DNA from: Bugulina stolonifera
Taxonomy: Eukaryota > Bryozoa > Gymnolaemata > Cheilostomatida > Bugulidae
Assembly: GCA_935421135.1 (NCBI GenBank)
Contig: OW285194.1
Location: forward strand, 1,262,501 to 1,326,500
DNA length: 64,000 nt
Direction of reading: 5' to 3'
Shown: positions 23,801 through 34,938 of the stretch, in pieces
How the letters are laid out: every line of letters starts with the position of its first letter
Position numbering within the stretch: the first letter of the stretch is position 1
The notes under the pieces: generated by a model
Told to the model about the DNA's origin: nothing
The model's database searches: none
What the model saw: only the letters and a program-made list of their open reading frames with translations
Program-made: the position numbers and the translations under genes

Positions 23801-23958
23801 TTCCATGATGTACCTGATCAAAGAATAGCAAATTGACTGCAACTGTGTGTCTAACAAACAACCAGAAAAGAAGACTGTGGATCCAAACTAATTGCATATT
23901 CAAGTAAACTTACCAAGACACAAGTTGCCAGAAGGCTGAGTGCTACAAGAACGTTCAT
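14810..23958 (-). CDS. R2: secreted basic protein with five RPTGRP motifs
   Basis: Exons on the minus strand are 23958-23914, 23487-23437, 23281-23190, 21845-21693, 17779-17639, 15644-15504 and 14831-14810. All junction phases agree and give 214 aa ending in a stop at 14812-14810. Residues 1-15 (MNVLVALSLLATCVL) are a signal peptide. RPTGRP occurs at about 24, 84, 114, 182 and 208; the third and fifth copies are made exactly at exon junctions (AG/A-CCA). Between them lie basic amphipathic segments and two acidic clusters (VKEDEDET and VDEDET) that end alternate exons. This is exon-pair duplication. The motif resembles an AT-hook core, but the signal peptide argues for an extracellular role. 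Function unknown. A decayed exon lies at 23813. Introns hold several transposons. Confidence 0.8.
14995..15303. mobile_element. TIR element with tRNA-like core, family M2
   Basis: 309 bp bounded by CCAGTGTTCGAAGTG and CACTTCGAACACTGG, in the last intron of R2. The minus strand contains a tRNA-like segment (15186-15127) with box-A-like TAGCGTAGTGGTAGAGC and box-B-like GAGTTCAATCC. Partial relatives begin at 16759 and 38903. GCTTATAGA occurs just outside both ends, but 6-10 bp away from the left one, so the target duplication is unclear. Confidence 0.7.
15947..16712 (+). mobile_element. LTR-like repeat, copy 1 (possible solo LTR)
   Basis: 766 bp from TGTAATGG to CCATTACA (TG...CA ends). It contains TATATAAA (16363-16370) and AATAAA (16416-16421) in the order expected of an LTR. 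Related copies are 17978-18755 (opposite strand), 58680-59205 and 63260-63515. No internal retroelement genes are present, and no matching flanking duplication was found. It lies in an R2 intron. Confidence 0.6.
16759..16830. mobile_element. Fragment of family M2
   Basis: CCAGTGTTCGAAGTGGAAC followed by a short GAGGTGGGCACAC homology to the left end of the 14995-15303 element, then divergence. Confidence 0.5.
17978..18755 (-). mobile_element. LTR-like repeat, copy 2
   Basis: 778 bp with TGTAATGG at the left and CCATTACA at the right, related to 15947-16712 in reverse orientation (shared TTTATTGAGATCCAAGC, CTTTATATAGTA and GAGGTCGGGCC). It contains an internal duplication of the TTTATTGAGATCCAAGCATGA stretch near 18270-18340. 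It lies in an R2 intron. Confidence 0.6.
19998..20809 (+). CDS. Small two-exon ORF, unknown
   Basis: Exons 19998-20058 and 20631-20809 (GTAAGT...CAACAG) join in phase to 79 aa. The first 21 residues (MDFLNAVGFIHALALLGWIP) are hydrophobic and could be a signal peptide. The rest is short and polar without a recognised domain. It lies inside the 2.5-kb TIR element on the strand opposite to R2. It may be a gene fragment carried by the element or a chance model. Confidence 0.3.
20485..20549 (+). repeat. tRNA-like sequence (SINE-type)
   Basis: GAGGTAATGGTTAAGC (box-A-like) and AGAGTTCAAATCT (box-B-like) are about the right distance apart, but no complementary acceptor stem is seen, so I do not call a functional tRNA. 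Confidence 0.45.
22961..23176. repeat. 24-bp minisatellite next to R2 exon
   Basis: Nine copies of a 24-bp unit (GTGAACCACTAGAGAATGG...) end 14 bp from the R2 exon 23281-23190, in the donor-side intron. Open frames on both strands are due to the unit being a multiple of three. Confidence 0.95.
23714..23813 (-). pseudogene. Decayed RPTGRP exon of R2
   Basis: This resembles R1 exon 2 (starts GTACATCATGGAAATGG after AG and encodes HHGNGRGHQRRP). An in-frame TGA precedes RPTGRPMM, and the donor position reads ATAAGC instead of GTAAG. Skipping it keeps the R2 frame open (phase 0 on both sides). Confidence 0.6.
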
Positions 23959-24008
23959 TGCTTCTGGTTTGCCTTGCGCGTCTGATAATGTATTTCAGTG
24001 CACCCCCT

Positions 24009-24019
24009 GATTTTATATT
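24009..24019 (-). promoter_or_regulatory. TATA box of R2
   Basis: AATATAAAATC on the minus strand, about 55 bp upstream of the ATG at 23958. Confidence 0.6.
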
Positions 24020-26755
24020 CACTACGTTTCCATTGTTCGAACTAGCTTACAGCTTGCACTAATTATAGCTGTGGTTAGCAGTGCGTACTAAACCATCCCA
24101 TGAACTAATAATAGCTCGCACTAATCGTTGGCACATAGCCAACTCACATGACTTCGTACTGAGAGTACGCAGTGACTGAGCTCGCTAAATGGCTCGACCT
24201 GAGCTTAAACTGCACTGAGTTCGAGCCATGGAAACCCAGTGATTGTCAACTAGTGCCTACATATCATAGCGCAGTTCTACCTAGACCGCGACCAAGAAGG
24301 CTACGCATATTAAGCGTTGGTTCAACTCGAAGCAGCTAGAGTCTCAGGCTCTGAGGCTAGTGAGAAAGACCAGCAGTTACTGTTATCATCTACATGTACC
24401 TTGGGAGAGACAAGAGGCCAGTCTAATGTATTCGCAGGAAGTGACAGATAATAACAATATACTACATGTAGGCCTACATCTCTGCTGAAGAGTCACTGTA
24501 AACCATTTCTGCAAATTTTTTTAAACGACAAACTGATCAATGTCTTGAGTCTCTGTCGCTCTGAGTAAAGGACTTTATCTCACCAGTTTTCAGAATAACA
24601 AGCAAAGGTGATGGATCGCCCAGTGTTCAGACTGTTAGTTCAAGTTCGATCTATGACAAGGCTTACTACTGTGTAAAACTATTTTGTTTCTAGATAATAT
24701 TTCCATCAGCTAGATGATATAACACTGGATTAATTTGTTGAAACAAAAAGTAGTCTTTGCTTCTTCTACAACAAATCTCAATGGTAGCTTTATTTCTGGG
24801 TGTCGGCAAAAATATAGTTGTGTTTACTCTACAGCAGTTCCTAAGTCTACGATTATACTTTTAATACATGGGATTTATCACTGCAATGGAGCTGGAGAAA
24901 AATGCTACCTAGCCAATATTCCATCATTGGTTGGGTGAATATAAACCAAGGTTCTCTGTTAATCTGGCCAGCTGTATTCTACCTACTACACCTTACACTA
25001 GACAGTGAACCACCTACTACACCTTACACTAGACAGTGAACCCGCAACCAGATCCCAGTCAGAAGCCTGCTAATGTACGTGTACATCCAGGTTGCCTTCC
25101 AAATTCCTTATAACTTAACCAACTACGTACATGTACTGATAATAGTACCATGCTGTTAATTAAACACCATGTGTCCAGGCTGTTGTTGGGACTGGTGCTG
25201 GGATAGAAGAGAGAAGAGACAGTAGATGTGTGTTTGTGGCATCAGACATCAATTATATAAGCAATGCTTCTCTGCATCCACTTATTCAGTATTAACCTGG
25301 CCAGCTGTTCCACAACACAAACTGGGAACTAGAGTACATAATGCTTAGCTCTCCTCCCTGCACATACAGTGTAGCTGTAGTAAGTAGCCCCATCCATATA
25401 CTGTATGATTATATAGCTGTGCTGTTGTCTGAGAATAGACAGATGTTCAGCAGCAGGTAAACAATGCTAGCACCAGTGAAAGCTGATAGTAGCCTTCAAC
25501 CACAACAATGGTTTTAGCTGAACTATTAATAGTCCCCTAATCAACAATGTGTGATTTTATCCTGAATAAAAGGTTTAATAATTTCTTGCTATCACCATAC
25601 TGCCCTAGCCTTCATGTACATGCAGTAACCCAGTGTCTCCCTAATACAGCTTGTGTACAGTATAATAGTGCACATGTTACAAGCAATAAACAAATATGCA
25701 AATTTACGTCAGGCAAGCAGTAAATTCCTGGATAGAGCTTATTAATTTTGAGGAAAATATATGTAGGCCTAGTTGTAAAGATGGTAATATTACACTAAAT
25801 AACGAGTAGGAGTATGGTCAATTACAGTGTACCACGGTGAGTGAGGTTAATGCTTATATGTACACATATTTACTATGTACAATTATTGTACACTGTATAT
25901 ATAATTATCACAGTCATGTGTGCATTTCATGTACATGTATGTATTACACGTATATAATTTTTAAAAGCTTCCAGTTATCATTGAATGTGATTTCATTAGC
26001 AGCTAGCTTGTTCATTCTCAATTGTCAACTTTTTGATAGTTTTATACATCTACCATTTCTCTGCAAATTGCTTTGAAGACATTTATCAACAGGGAATGAA
26101 ATTTAGTTTCCAAGTACATGACGTATGATTTGGTGCTGCTGTGCTGCAGTTCCTGCTAGTTACTAATTCTAGACTTTTACAATAGTTTATTATTAAAGCC
26201 AAAGCAGACGTTAGTAGACACGGGTTCAGCTGTATCCATCCAATAGCTCTAATTGACTGGAATAGTTAATAATTAACACAGCAATGGCAAGGGTTCAAGT
26301 TGTTCAGAAGTTCATAAAATCAGTGCAATTGTCTGAGAGATTAGAGTTAATAATACAGCTGGGGTACCATGGGTTGTCTTACCACTGTATAGAGACAGAG
26401 TGCAATAATACTTGAGTGTCTATAACAGCTTTCACTAAAATTATAATTATGTTATTCAGCAAGCATAGTTCATAACCTGCCTATGTTGTAGTATATAGCT
26501 ACCTATGCAATTGTAAGCTAATAGCATTGTTTACAGGGAGTTAGGTGGTTTCCATCTTTCATCTCTCTTTATACTCTGTTGTGTTTATTGTAGGGATTAC
26601 AATCCTACATCTATATCTCTATACAGATGAACTCTTGTATCTTTGTCACGGATTTGCTATAATTATGTCTTTATATATGATTTACCACACTTTTATGGGG
26701 TCTACTCTGTGCTTATCTCTGTGTGCAAAAGACTGTAATCAAACCAGTAGCTGAG
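24020..26755. other. Intergenic region
   Basis: No exon supported on either strand. A 30-bp tandem duplication (CCTACTACACCTTACACTAG...) lies near 24985-25040. The rest is AT-rich unique sequence separating the R genes from the SCP cluster. Confidence 0.4.
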
Positions 26756-26764
26756 TATATAAAG
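26756..26764 (+). promoter_or_regulatory. TATA box of SCP1
   Basis: TATATAAAG in the context CTGAGTATATAA, about 80 bp upstream of the ATG. SCP3, SCP4, SCP5 and SCP6 have the same box in near-identical context. Confidence 0.75.
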
Positions 26765-26839
26765 AGGCCGATCAGGTGGGTAGAGTTCAGAACATGTGGA
26801 AACTCTGGACTATAAAATTGAATTGAATCTATCACTAAA

Positions 26840-29162
26840 ATGAAATACTTACATCTGATAGGAACTGTTTTGGGTAAGTACTGTAGATAATGTTTTATAC
26901 AGTACATGTATATCTTTCACACATAATATGCTGCTGCTGTAGAATATTATAATATTTACTATGAGATAAGATAATGGCAGACCCTCAATTATGAGTATGT
27001 TGGTAGTATAATACCACAGCTTAGTGTGTCTTATTTTATAGTGGTGTGTGAGCTTACCAAGTTCTCACCACCAATCTTCAGTCACAAGGTTGGAACAGAC
27101 AGTGCTGTGGTGCTGCCGTTTTTCACCTGTCCATGCTCTTGCATTGGAGAGGACGGAGGTGGATCTTTTTCCTGCATGCAGATGAAATACACACAGGAGA
27201 CCTCCATTATTTTAAATCCTGATCCGCAGAGACTGAGTGGTCAGCCTAAGCCTGAACATCTGTCACTGCCAGGGAATAGAACCCAGGCTGTCTGGATTAG
27301 AAACAAGCATCTTAATCCCTAGACTAAGCGTCACACAACAACTAGTATGTGCTAGGGTCTTCTAATACTATTTATTTAAAAGACTGACTACACTACACAT
27401 AAATACATGCATATTTGCAGGGACTGTAGCTGTGTTGTGCTCCATTACTCAGGCGAGAATGGTACCAGCTCAGCACCACTTTATTACCAGAGAGGTAGCC
27501 AGCAACAGTGACCTACTAGCTAGTTTGATTGGAGGCTGGCTGGTAAGTATTTATCATAATAATGCTACGGAGTGTAGCTAAGAGTGTAAATATGGACTGT
27601 AATGAAGATTGCAAGCTAATAGGTGGCTTCGCGACCTCTTGGATGGACCCAGGTCGCAAATAAAAATTGCAAAATGGCCGTCCGACCAAGGCCAGAAGGG
27701 TTGTTGGCCTGGGATTTTGCTTGGCCGGACGAAACCATCCCCAGCTCATCGGCACACCTGATTTCTTCGCACGAAAACGAGGATTTTGCTTTTGGCCCAG
27801 GCCGGTATGTTCGCGACTCTGTGACAGATGTGTGCCGGAAAATATTTTCGTGAATCGGCCTAGGTCTGAAGTTTAGGTTGCGAAGACACCTAATGGCTTT
27901 TGCAAACACAAGTTATAAAGTTAAAAATGAAAAGAAAATAATATACATGTATTATTTCAAAGTAATATAAATTGAGTAAAAATGTACTAGTAAATATTAT
28001 ATTATTGTTGCTTTTGTAGCATATGCATGTATTATGCTCTGTTGATCATTGGCATTCACTGACTGCAACTACATTCTCACAGTTCCAAAAGTTTAGTATC
28101 TGCTGCACGTTTCACAGTGTCATATAACTACATTGTATTTAACTAATTGTAGGACTCTAGTGACAGAGACTACAATGGTCTAAGAAGTTTAATCAATCAA
28201 TGCAGTTCAAACACTGACATCTGCTGCTCTAGTTTTGTATCACAGAGCAAATCACAGGTAAGTGGGGACAACTCTCGATCAGTAAATCAGTTTGTACTAC
28301 ATTAATTCTGATTGGCTAGATTGGATGGAATTACACTACTAAAACATGTAGGTCTACAATGAGAAGCTGTGACATAGTATTCTACTCTGTGTAGATAGAT
28401 GGACTGCATGCACATGTATATACAGTATGTCACTCTGTGTACTATACAATGTATACTGTATACTGTAGATCACTCTGTATACTATATAATGTATACTGGT
28501 GATATAGATCACTCTGTGTACTTTACAGGTTGCTGCACAACTTGCAGCCATTCACTATGATTTCTGCAACTGCCTCGATGAACAGGATGTGTTGAAAGGT
28601 AGCGAGAGAAAAGACATCACAAAATTTAACATCAAAATGATTTGCACACTGGGAGGATTTGATCAGTACTGTATTGGTGAGAAGCTTGTGTTAAGAAACA
28701 ACCCGTATGGCACTAAATGCAGAGGTAAGTCATGGTTTCTGGTGACAATCGCTAAATAGTACACACTGAAAGGATGAGACCTGGGGGAGGCTCAACTTTT
28801 CTGGAGCATTAAGTTACTAATGTTATTTATTGGCCAATCTGAGTTCATCTGTTTATTGAGAGTTGTGATCCCATTAAGATAAGACCTTTATTACCTTAAT
28901 CTAATGGTGAAGGTCTTCTAAGACGAGGTAGTTAGAAGTCAACAAAACTAATAAAGTTCAATACTTCAGTTGAAATTTGATGATTAGTGATTAATCCAGC
29001 AATAGGCTGTCATTGTAAACACACACATCTAGTAGAATGACTTTAATATAATATATTATGCTTTTAGGTACAATTGGCAGCTCTAACTGTGGTCTAGCAC
29101 TGACTAGGACCTACTACAAATGCATAGTTGATGAAGCAATGCGGTTGAACATCTATCACTAG
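26840..29162 (+). CDS. SCP1: secreted cysteine-rich protein
   Basis: Exons 26840-26873, 27421-27542, 28153-28257, 28529-28724 and 29068-29162 (phases 1,0,0,1) give 183 aa. The signal peptide begins MKYLHLIGTVLG and continues into exon 2. Cysteines fall in exon 3 (QCSSNTDICC), exon 4 (FCNCLDEQD, MICTLGG, QYC, NPYGTKC) and exon 5 (SNCGLALTRTYYKC). It belongs to subfamily A with SCP2. No characterised family is recognised. The fixed exon plan, cysteine spacing and tandem array suggest a lineage-specific secreted effector or structural family; this is inference. Intron 1 holds a tRNA-like element and intron 2 a MITE. Confidence 0.85.
27265..27332 (-). repeat. tRNA-like sequence in SCP1 intron 1
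   Basis: The minus strand reads GACGCTTAGTCTAGGGATTAAG with a box-B-like GGGTTCTATTCCC. It resembles a tRNA-derived SINE head. No full cloverleaf is confirmed. Confidence 0.45.
27622..27890. mobile_element. MITE family M1 copy 2
   Basis: 269 bp homologous to 13391-13659, with ends GGTGGCTTCGCGACC and GGTTGCGAAGACACC. It lies in SCP1 intron 2. Short TAAT adjoins both ends. Confidence 0.8.
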
Positions 29163-30752
29163 CCGGAGAGGAGAGAACTTGTGTTATATACCTAAATACA
29201 TACACCTGCACATACAGGAGTCACACAATATAACATTATTCAAATGTGTATACATAGGACTGTGTTTTAAACATCATCTTTTACTAATGCCATTTTACTT
29301 ACCAGTCTGGATCAGCTTGTCTTCTTCATTGATACTTAATACAGAGAAATATATATTCTTCTAGATCTCTTAAACTAACTGACTGTATTATACACTGAGT
29401 ACATGTTTAGCTGTATAAGAGATCGGAGATAACTGTGAGAAAACCCGACACTGTGTTATGGGTAGGTAATAACATTATACAGTGCAACCAATAGCCTTGG
29501 TAGGTAATAATATTGTAATGTTTTTGAGTATGTTTACATACAGGAGCCAATAGGCTGCAAGTATGGGAAGGGCTTGGAAGGTGGTAGAGGCCGACCAAGT
29601 AACCTTCTGCTCATTACATAAAGAGTGAACAGTATTTATGTGCTTTTATTGGTGTGTGTATCAGGCGTAGGCCGATGCCGAGACTCATTGAAGAGCTCAG
29701 GACCAACGTAGGTCTTGTAGACTTTATACTCCAAAGGAATGCAATGAAAGATCTGGTGTTCTAGGATCTTGGGTTCAACGCTAGATTCATGTAGAATCCG
29801 GGATCGACCCAAGTCGTAGAAGTGGTGTTGAGATGTGCTTAAACGAGGATGGGGATGAACTCGAGCCATACTGGATCTATGGATCCTCCGGTAGAGTTAC
29901 CCGCCTACAAGAGTAAGCCTCTATAAGTTTGAGTTAGGAGATGTTGCTTTATTGAAGTGCAATCAACAACTGATTTGATACAGAAAATGTACTGCCTTTT
30001 ATACTATATTAATTTGTTTGCAGCCAAAAAAGGAACTGACGCAATAGCAAAGATGGTTAATTAACAAAGCTATATACAGTTGGTACCCACAGGTAGCTTG
30101 TATTTGCTAAACTATGTACAGCCTATGTGATGAATTAGACATCTCACAGCGCACTCAAACTAATATTAATAGACAAGTTGAATTTATGATCTTCCATCTA
30201 TAATGTAGTATTAGCCACGTGTTAATTTATTGAACTTTCTAATACTTCGGTGCCATCTAAATATTAGGAGTTCTATAAAGAAAGTATCCCATTATTACAA
30301 TCATGATGGCATTTGAATTAAGCTGCTAGGCACAGTTTGTGTAGATTGCTCTAGCCTGTGTTCTTGGTTGAGCTGTTTTAGCATAGCCATCAGCCATGTG
30401 AACCCTCCCCATCACTGCTAATTGTCTCCTAGCTGGTGCTGTAGTGGTGCCCCAAGGACTGCAGGCTACTGTCTCTTCTCAACCCATTGATGTGACTAGT
30501 TGGAGTTATCTTCTCCTAATATGACACCACTTGATATTCAACATCGATTCATAGCTTATGACAGGCAGGGGAAGTTGGCTTCATGATATGTTATTGGTTG
30601 ACCAGCCTAATCCTAACTAAGCCCAACCACAAGCGTAAGCAGCTTTAACACTTACAGTGTTACACTGTGACTGTACCACCACATGTCACATGATGTCATT
30701 GTACGCAGCCCCCTCTCCTACAACTTTAGTTGTAGCTAACTTGAGCAATGTT
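29163..30752. other. Intergenic SCP1-SCP2, left part
   Basis: No exon supported. AT-rich sequence with no obvious transposon ends. Confidence 0.4.
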
Positions 30753-31055
30753 TGAAATAATGACGTAGTGTATTATAGTCTATGAAATGATGACGTAGTG
30801 TATTGTAGTCTATGAAATAATGACGTAGTGTATTATAGTCTATAAAATAATGACGTAGTGTATTATAGTCTATGAAATAATGACGTAGTGTATTATAGTC
30901 TATGAAATGATGACGTAGTGTATATTATAGTCTATGAAATAATGACGTAGTGTATTATAGTCTATGAAATAATGACGTAGTGTATTATAGTCTATGAAAT
31001 GATAATGTAGTGTATTATAGTCTATGACATGACGTAGTGTATTATAGTCTATGAA
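30753..31055. repeat. 30-bp minisatellite with TGACGTAG core
   Basis: About ten copies of a 30-bp unit (GAAATAATGACGTAGTGTAT...). Each carries TGACGTA, resembling a CRE/ATF half-site. It lies about 850 bp upstream of SCP2. Confidence 0.95.
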
Positions 31056-31820
31056 AATCCGGTTCATTCGGTAAGATGCCAGAAATAACAGAGTTTATAA
31101 TAATAGTCAAGTTAGAGGGATATTTTAACAGCTAGTTCTGTAATCAGGCCCTTTCTGTGCCATTATTGTATGACTAGTCCTTAGCTGAGACCAGAGTCCA
31201 GAATTACACATTTCTATATTATGCCCCACACACACATAATGTTAGATCTCATTCATGCAGTCTTGAAAGTTGGTGCAAGCAAAATATGAAATAGTAAACA
31301 TTTAAACATGCTACATTTATATTGTACATTGCAATCAAATTATGTGTATACCTGTTAGTAGCTGTCTGAGCTTGCTTTATACAGATAATTCTTTGTTGCA
31401 GAGTGTATCAGTTGTTGTTACAGAAATCAGGTACATGTATGCTCTAGACAGAAGACTTACAGAGTCAACCTCCAACCAATCACTAGTAATATTTTCTTTG
31501 AGGATCAGTCAGCTTGTAAAATAATAATATTATTCAGATTAGAACTAGTCTGAGCCAACAAATTGTGGTCTGTGTTTATACTACGGATTACCACACTGTA
31601 CCAAACTTAATGGGATTACAGGGAGTTAGTCTGTTTCCATCTCTCAACTATGTAGCTGTTAAGACTTACATAATTATATACATTGTATGCTAGAGCTCTC
31701 TGCAGACTCACATGGCTCTACTATTATGTTATTATATCATTTATAACTGTGAGTTTGTTTATGGTTTATTCTCTTTGCTTTGTGGGCTGTTAAGTAAACA
31801 GCAACCTAATTCTGTACAAC

Positions 31821-31830
31821 ATATAAAAGA
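31821..31830 (+). promoter_or_regulatory. TATA box of SCP2
   Basis: ATATAAAAGA about 80 bp upstream of the SCP2 ATG, followed by the GTGTACAGAAATAC stretch shared in outline with the other SCP leaders. Confidence 0.6.
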
Positions 31831-31903
31831 TGTGTACCATGGTGGTAGTGTACAGAAATACTTCAACACTGGGGGAATACTGGAACAGTTACAGTGACTG
31901 AAA

Positions 31904-34900
31904 ATGAAATATTTAAGTCTTGTAGGAATTGTCCTTGGTAAGTAGAGAGTATATGTTATATCTTTTAATAACTACATCAAACTCTATTACTTTGTGTACC
32001 AAGTAATGAACACAGTATCAAAGTTTCATGTATATAATGTAAAGGTCGCACATTATGTGATGATAACCATGTACAACCACTTAATCATTTAAAACCATGT
32101 ACAACCACATAATCATTGAAAACCATGTACAACCACATAATCATTGAAAACCATGTGCAACGGATATTTTTAGCAACAGTAGCAGTGTTGTGCTCTGTAA
32201 CCCAGGCAGATATGTCCCTGTGGACTCGTAACTCCTTCATTACCAGACCAATAGCGTCCAATAGTCATTTCCTGGCAACTCTCATAAGTGGATGGCTGGT
32301 AAGAAATTCACTTGTTTAGTATAAATTATATATGTAGGCCTATATATAGATGTAGAGAGTGCAGTATATAGGTATAGAGAGTGCAGTATATAAACATAGT
32401 GACCAGTAGCTAATGCTATAATCAACAGTAACTAATGCTATAATCAACAGTAGCTAATGCTATAATCAACAGTAACTAATGCTATAATCACCAGTAGCTA
32501 ATGCTATAATCAACAGTAACTAATGCTATAACCAACAGTAACTAATGCCATAATCAACAGTAGCTAATGCTATAATCAACAGTAGCTAATGCTATAATTG
32601 CAGGACTCTCATGAAAGAGATGACTACAATCAGAGAAGTTTGATCAACCAATGTGGCTCACGGAATGACGTCTGCTGTAGAACCTTTGTCTCCCAAAATA
32701 GATCTCAAGTAAGAGAAGGAATTTATATCTATATACAGTATATATACATGTAGATCTACTCCAATTAGATAATTTGTTAGAAATGAGCTTTGATTATTAG
32801 CTGGATATTAACCAATGCCACTGATGGATTGATACTACGCATTACCTATAAGGCTTCTTCTGTGACTTTGTTATACGGGTCACTCTTTTTGGTACATAGG
32901 TCACTCTCTTTGGTATATGGGTCACTCCCTTTGGTATATAGGTCACTCACTCCCTTTGGTATATAGGTCACTCACTCCCTTTGGTATATGGGTCACTCCC
33001 TTTGGTATATGGGTCACTGCCTTTGGTATATGGGTCACTGCCTTTGGTATATAGGTCACTCTCTTTGGTATACGGGTCACTACCTTTGGTATATGGGTCA
33101 CTGCCTTTGGTATATAGGTCACTCTCTTTGGTATATGGGTCACTACCTTTGGTATATGGGTCACTCTCTCCCTTTGGTATATAGGTCACTCACTCCTTTT
33201 AGTATATAGGTCACTCTCTTTGGTATATAGGTCATTCCCTTTGGTATATAGGTCACTCTCTTTGGTATATAGGTCACTCTCTTTGGTATACGGGTCGCTC
33301 CCTTTGTTTCAGGTTGCAGCACAACTTGCTGCCATTCACTATGATTTCTGCAATTGCCTCGATGGACAGGATGTGTTGAGCGGTTATGAGAGAGAAAACA
33401 TCTTAGAGTTGAACATAAAGATGATTTGTACGTTGGGAGGGTCTGATAAGTACTGTACTGAAGACAAGCTTGTGCTGAAAAACAACCCTTATGGTACAGA
33501 CTGTAGAGGTAAGTAGATGCCTTCTCTCCACTTCAACATGTACTAAAATATGCTCTTCTACTATCAATGCTTTAGAACAAGCTGTATTATAAAACATGTG
33601 TTGTATCGTATATGCATTAACATGACGCATCATATTGTATCCTCCAATATAATAAGTTATGGAAAACGAAACACCAGCCTCTCTTGTGCCCCAATTGGTT
33701 GACTTTGTGGACAGTGGACAAGGCATTATTGGTAGGACAGCAGATAACCCCCGAGTAAGGAATTCTTGTCCCCTTCCAACAGGAGTCATAAATAATTTCA
33801 ATATCGTCATCCTGTTTGGTGTTACGGGGTATACATAATTAGGAGTTATACTCCCAGCCTTACTCTACAGTTCCAGCAGTAATTAGACAGTTCAACTAGA
33901 CAATTCAGCTGATTTAATTGTAATCGGTGGTATCCAGTTTCTACATGAAGTCGTTAAAAGATCAAAAAAAGTCAATTTGCTTAAAATTTGGTCACTAAGT
34001 ATATATACATTTAATATAGATAATTTGAGTCAAATTTACCCTTGAAGTCTGAGTAGATATTTGGTCTGCTAAGTGTCTAATATCTCTAGTAAATAACTAC
34101 TTTAATCCACTGAATCCCACACATTAAAACTATATTATATTACTGTATACAATGACTTATTATGGCATCTGAAGGTGCGTTTACACTACACCAACTCCAA
34201 CACCAACTCCGTCACCAACTCTAACCTCCAACACCAACACCAACTCCGGCTCCCAACTATGTGTTTACACTATACCAACTAGTTGTTGACCACATAATCA
34301 ATTAATTGCCAGTACCCACATCAGCAAGCATGCTTGTACAAGTGTACCTGTACTGGGGTTATAGCAAATAAGCAAAAAGCTTTGGATTTATCATCTACAT
34401 GTATGATCAACAGCTAATCCTAGATTTGTGAAATGGCTGGTAGTTATAACCTTAGCTATTGGAAATTATACATGTACTTCAAATTAAAGTTTTGTAAGTA
34501 TCACTTTGAATAGCTAGTGCTAGGAAAGGTTTTTCCCATAATAAAGCTTTAGGTTTATCATCAATAATCCAGAGCCAATCCTAGATTTGCAAAACAGATG
34601 CTAGCTATAATTAAAATACTGAGTTCTGATTGGTCAATACCCTCCGACTTGTCGGAGTAACCCAGCACTGTTGAGTTGCTCCAACTCCGTCTCCGACAAT
34701 AGGGATCTCCAACACCGACTTTTGTGTTTACACTACACCAACTTTGCCGGAGTTGGGCAGAAAAGACGGAGTTGGTGTCGGAGTTGGTGTAGTGTAAATG
34801 CAGCTTAATACAACTACTGACATATGCAATATTATTGCAGGTACAATTGGAAGCAGTAACTGTGGTCTGGCTATCACCAGAGCCTACTATCACTGTATAG

Positions 34901-34938
34901 CTGAAGACGCGAGACGATACGGTCTACTCCATTATTAG
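31904..34938 (+). CDS. SCP2: secreted cysteine-rich protein
   Basis: Exons 31904-31937, 32174-32298, 32604-32708, 33313-33508 and 34841-34938 give 185 aa with the family phase pattern. The signal peptide starts MKYLSLVGIVLG. Exons 3, 4 and 5 have the same lengths or near it as in SCP1, and the cysteines match (NQCGSRNDVCC, FCNCLDGQD, MICTLGG, KYC, NPYGTDC, SNCGLAITRAYYHC). Closest relative is SCP1. Introns 2 and 3 are expanded by two minisatellites and intron 4 by a TIR element with ACCAACTCC repeats. Function unknown. Confidence 0.85.
32403..32600. repeat. 22-bp minisatellite in SCP2 intron 2
   Basis: About nine copies of AGTAACTAATGCTATAATCA-type units (22 bp), ending just before the acceptor of exon 3. 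Confidence 0.95.
32875..33305. repeat. 21-bp minisatellite in SCP2 intron 3
   Basis: About twenty copies of GGTCACTCCCTTTGGTATAT-type units. It ends at the acceptor of exon 4. Open frames through it are shadows of the 21-bp period. Confidence 0.95.
34172..34806. mobile_element. TIR element M3 in SCP2 intron 4
   Basis: About 635 bp. The left end AAGGTGCGTTTACACTACAC and the right end GTGTAGTGTAAATGCAGCTT are inverted copies. The subterminal regions hold repeated CCAACTCC/GGAGTTGG words. Non-autonomous; no coding capacity. Confidence 0.75.

Noticed and set aside
27616..27909. Overlapping frames also found at 13392-13622
   Set aside because: Both lie in copies of MITE M1; the similarity is that of the repeat, and no gene structure is present.
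32943..33209. Overlapping HIPK/YTKGSDP/VYGSLPL repeat frames
   Set aside because: Shadows of the 21-bp minisatellite in SCP2 intron 3.
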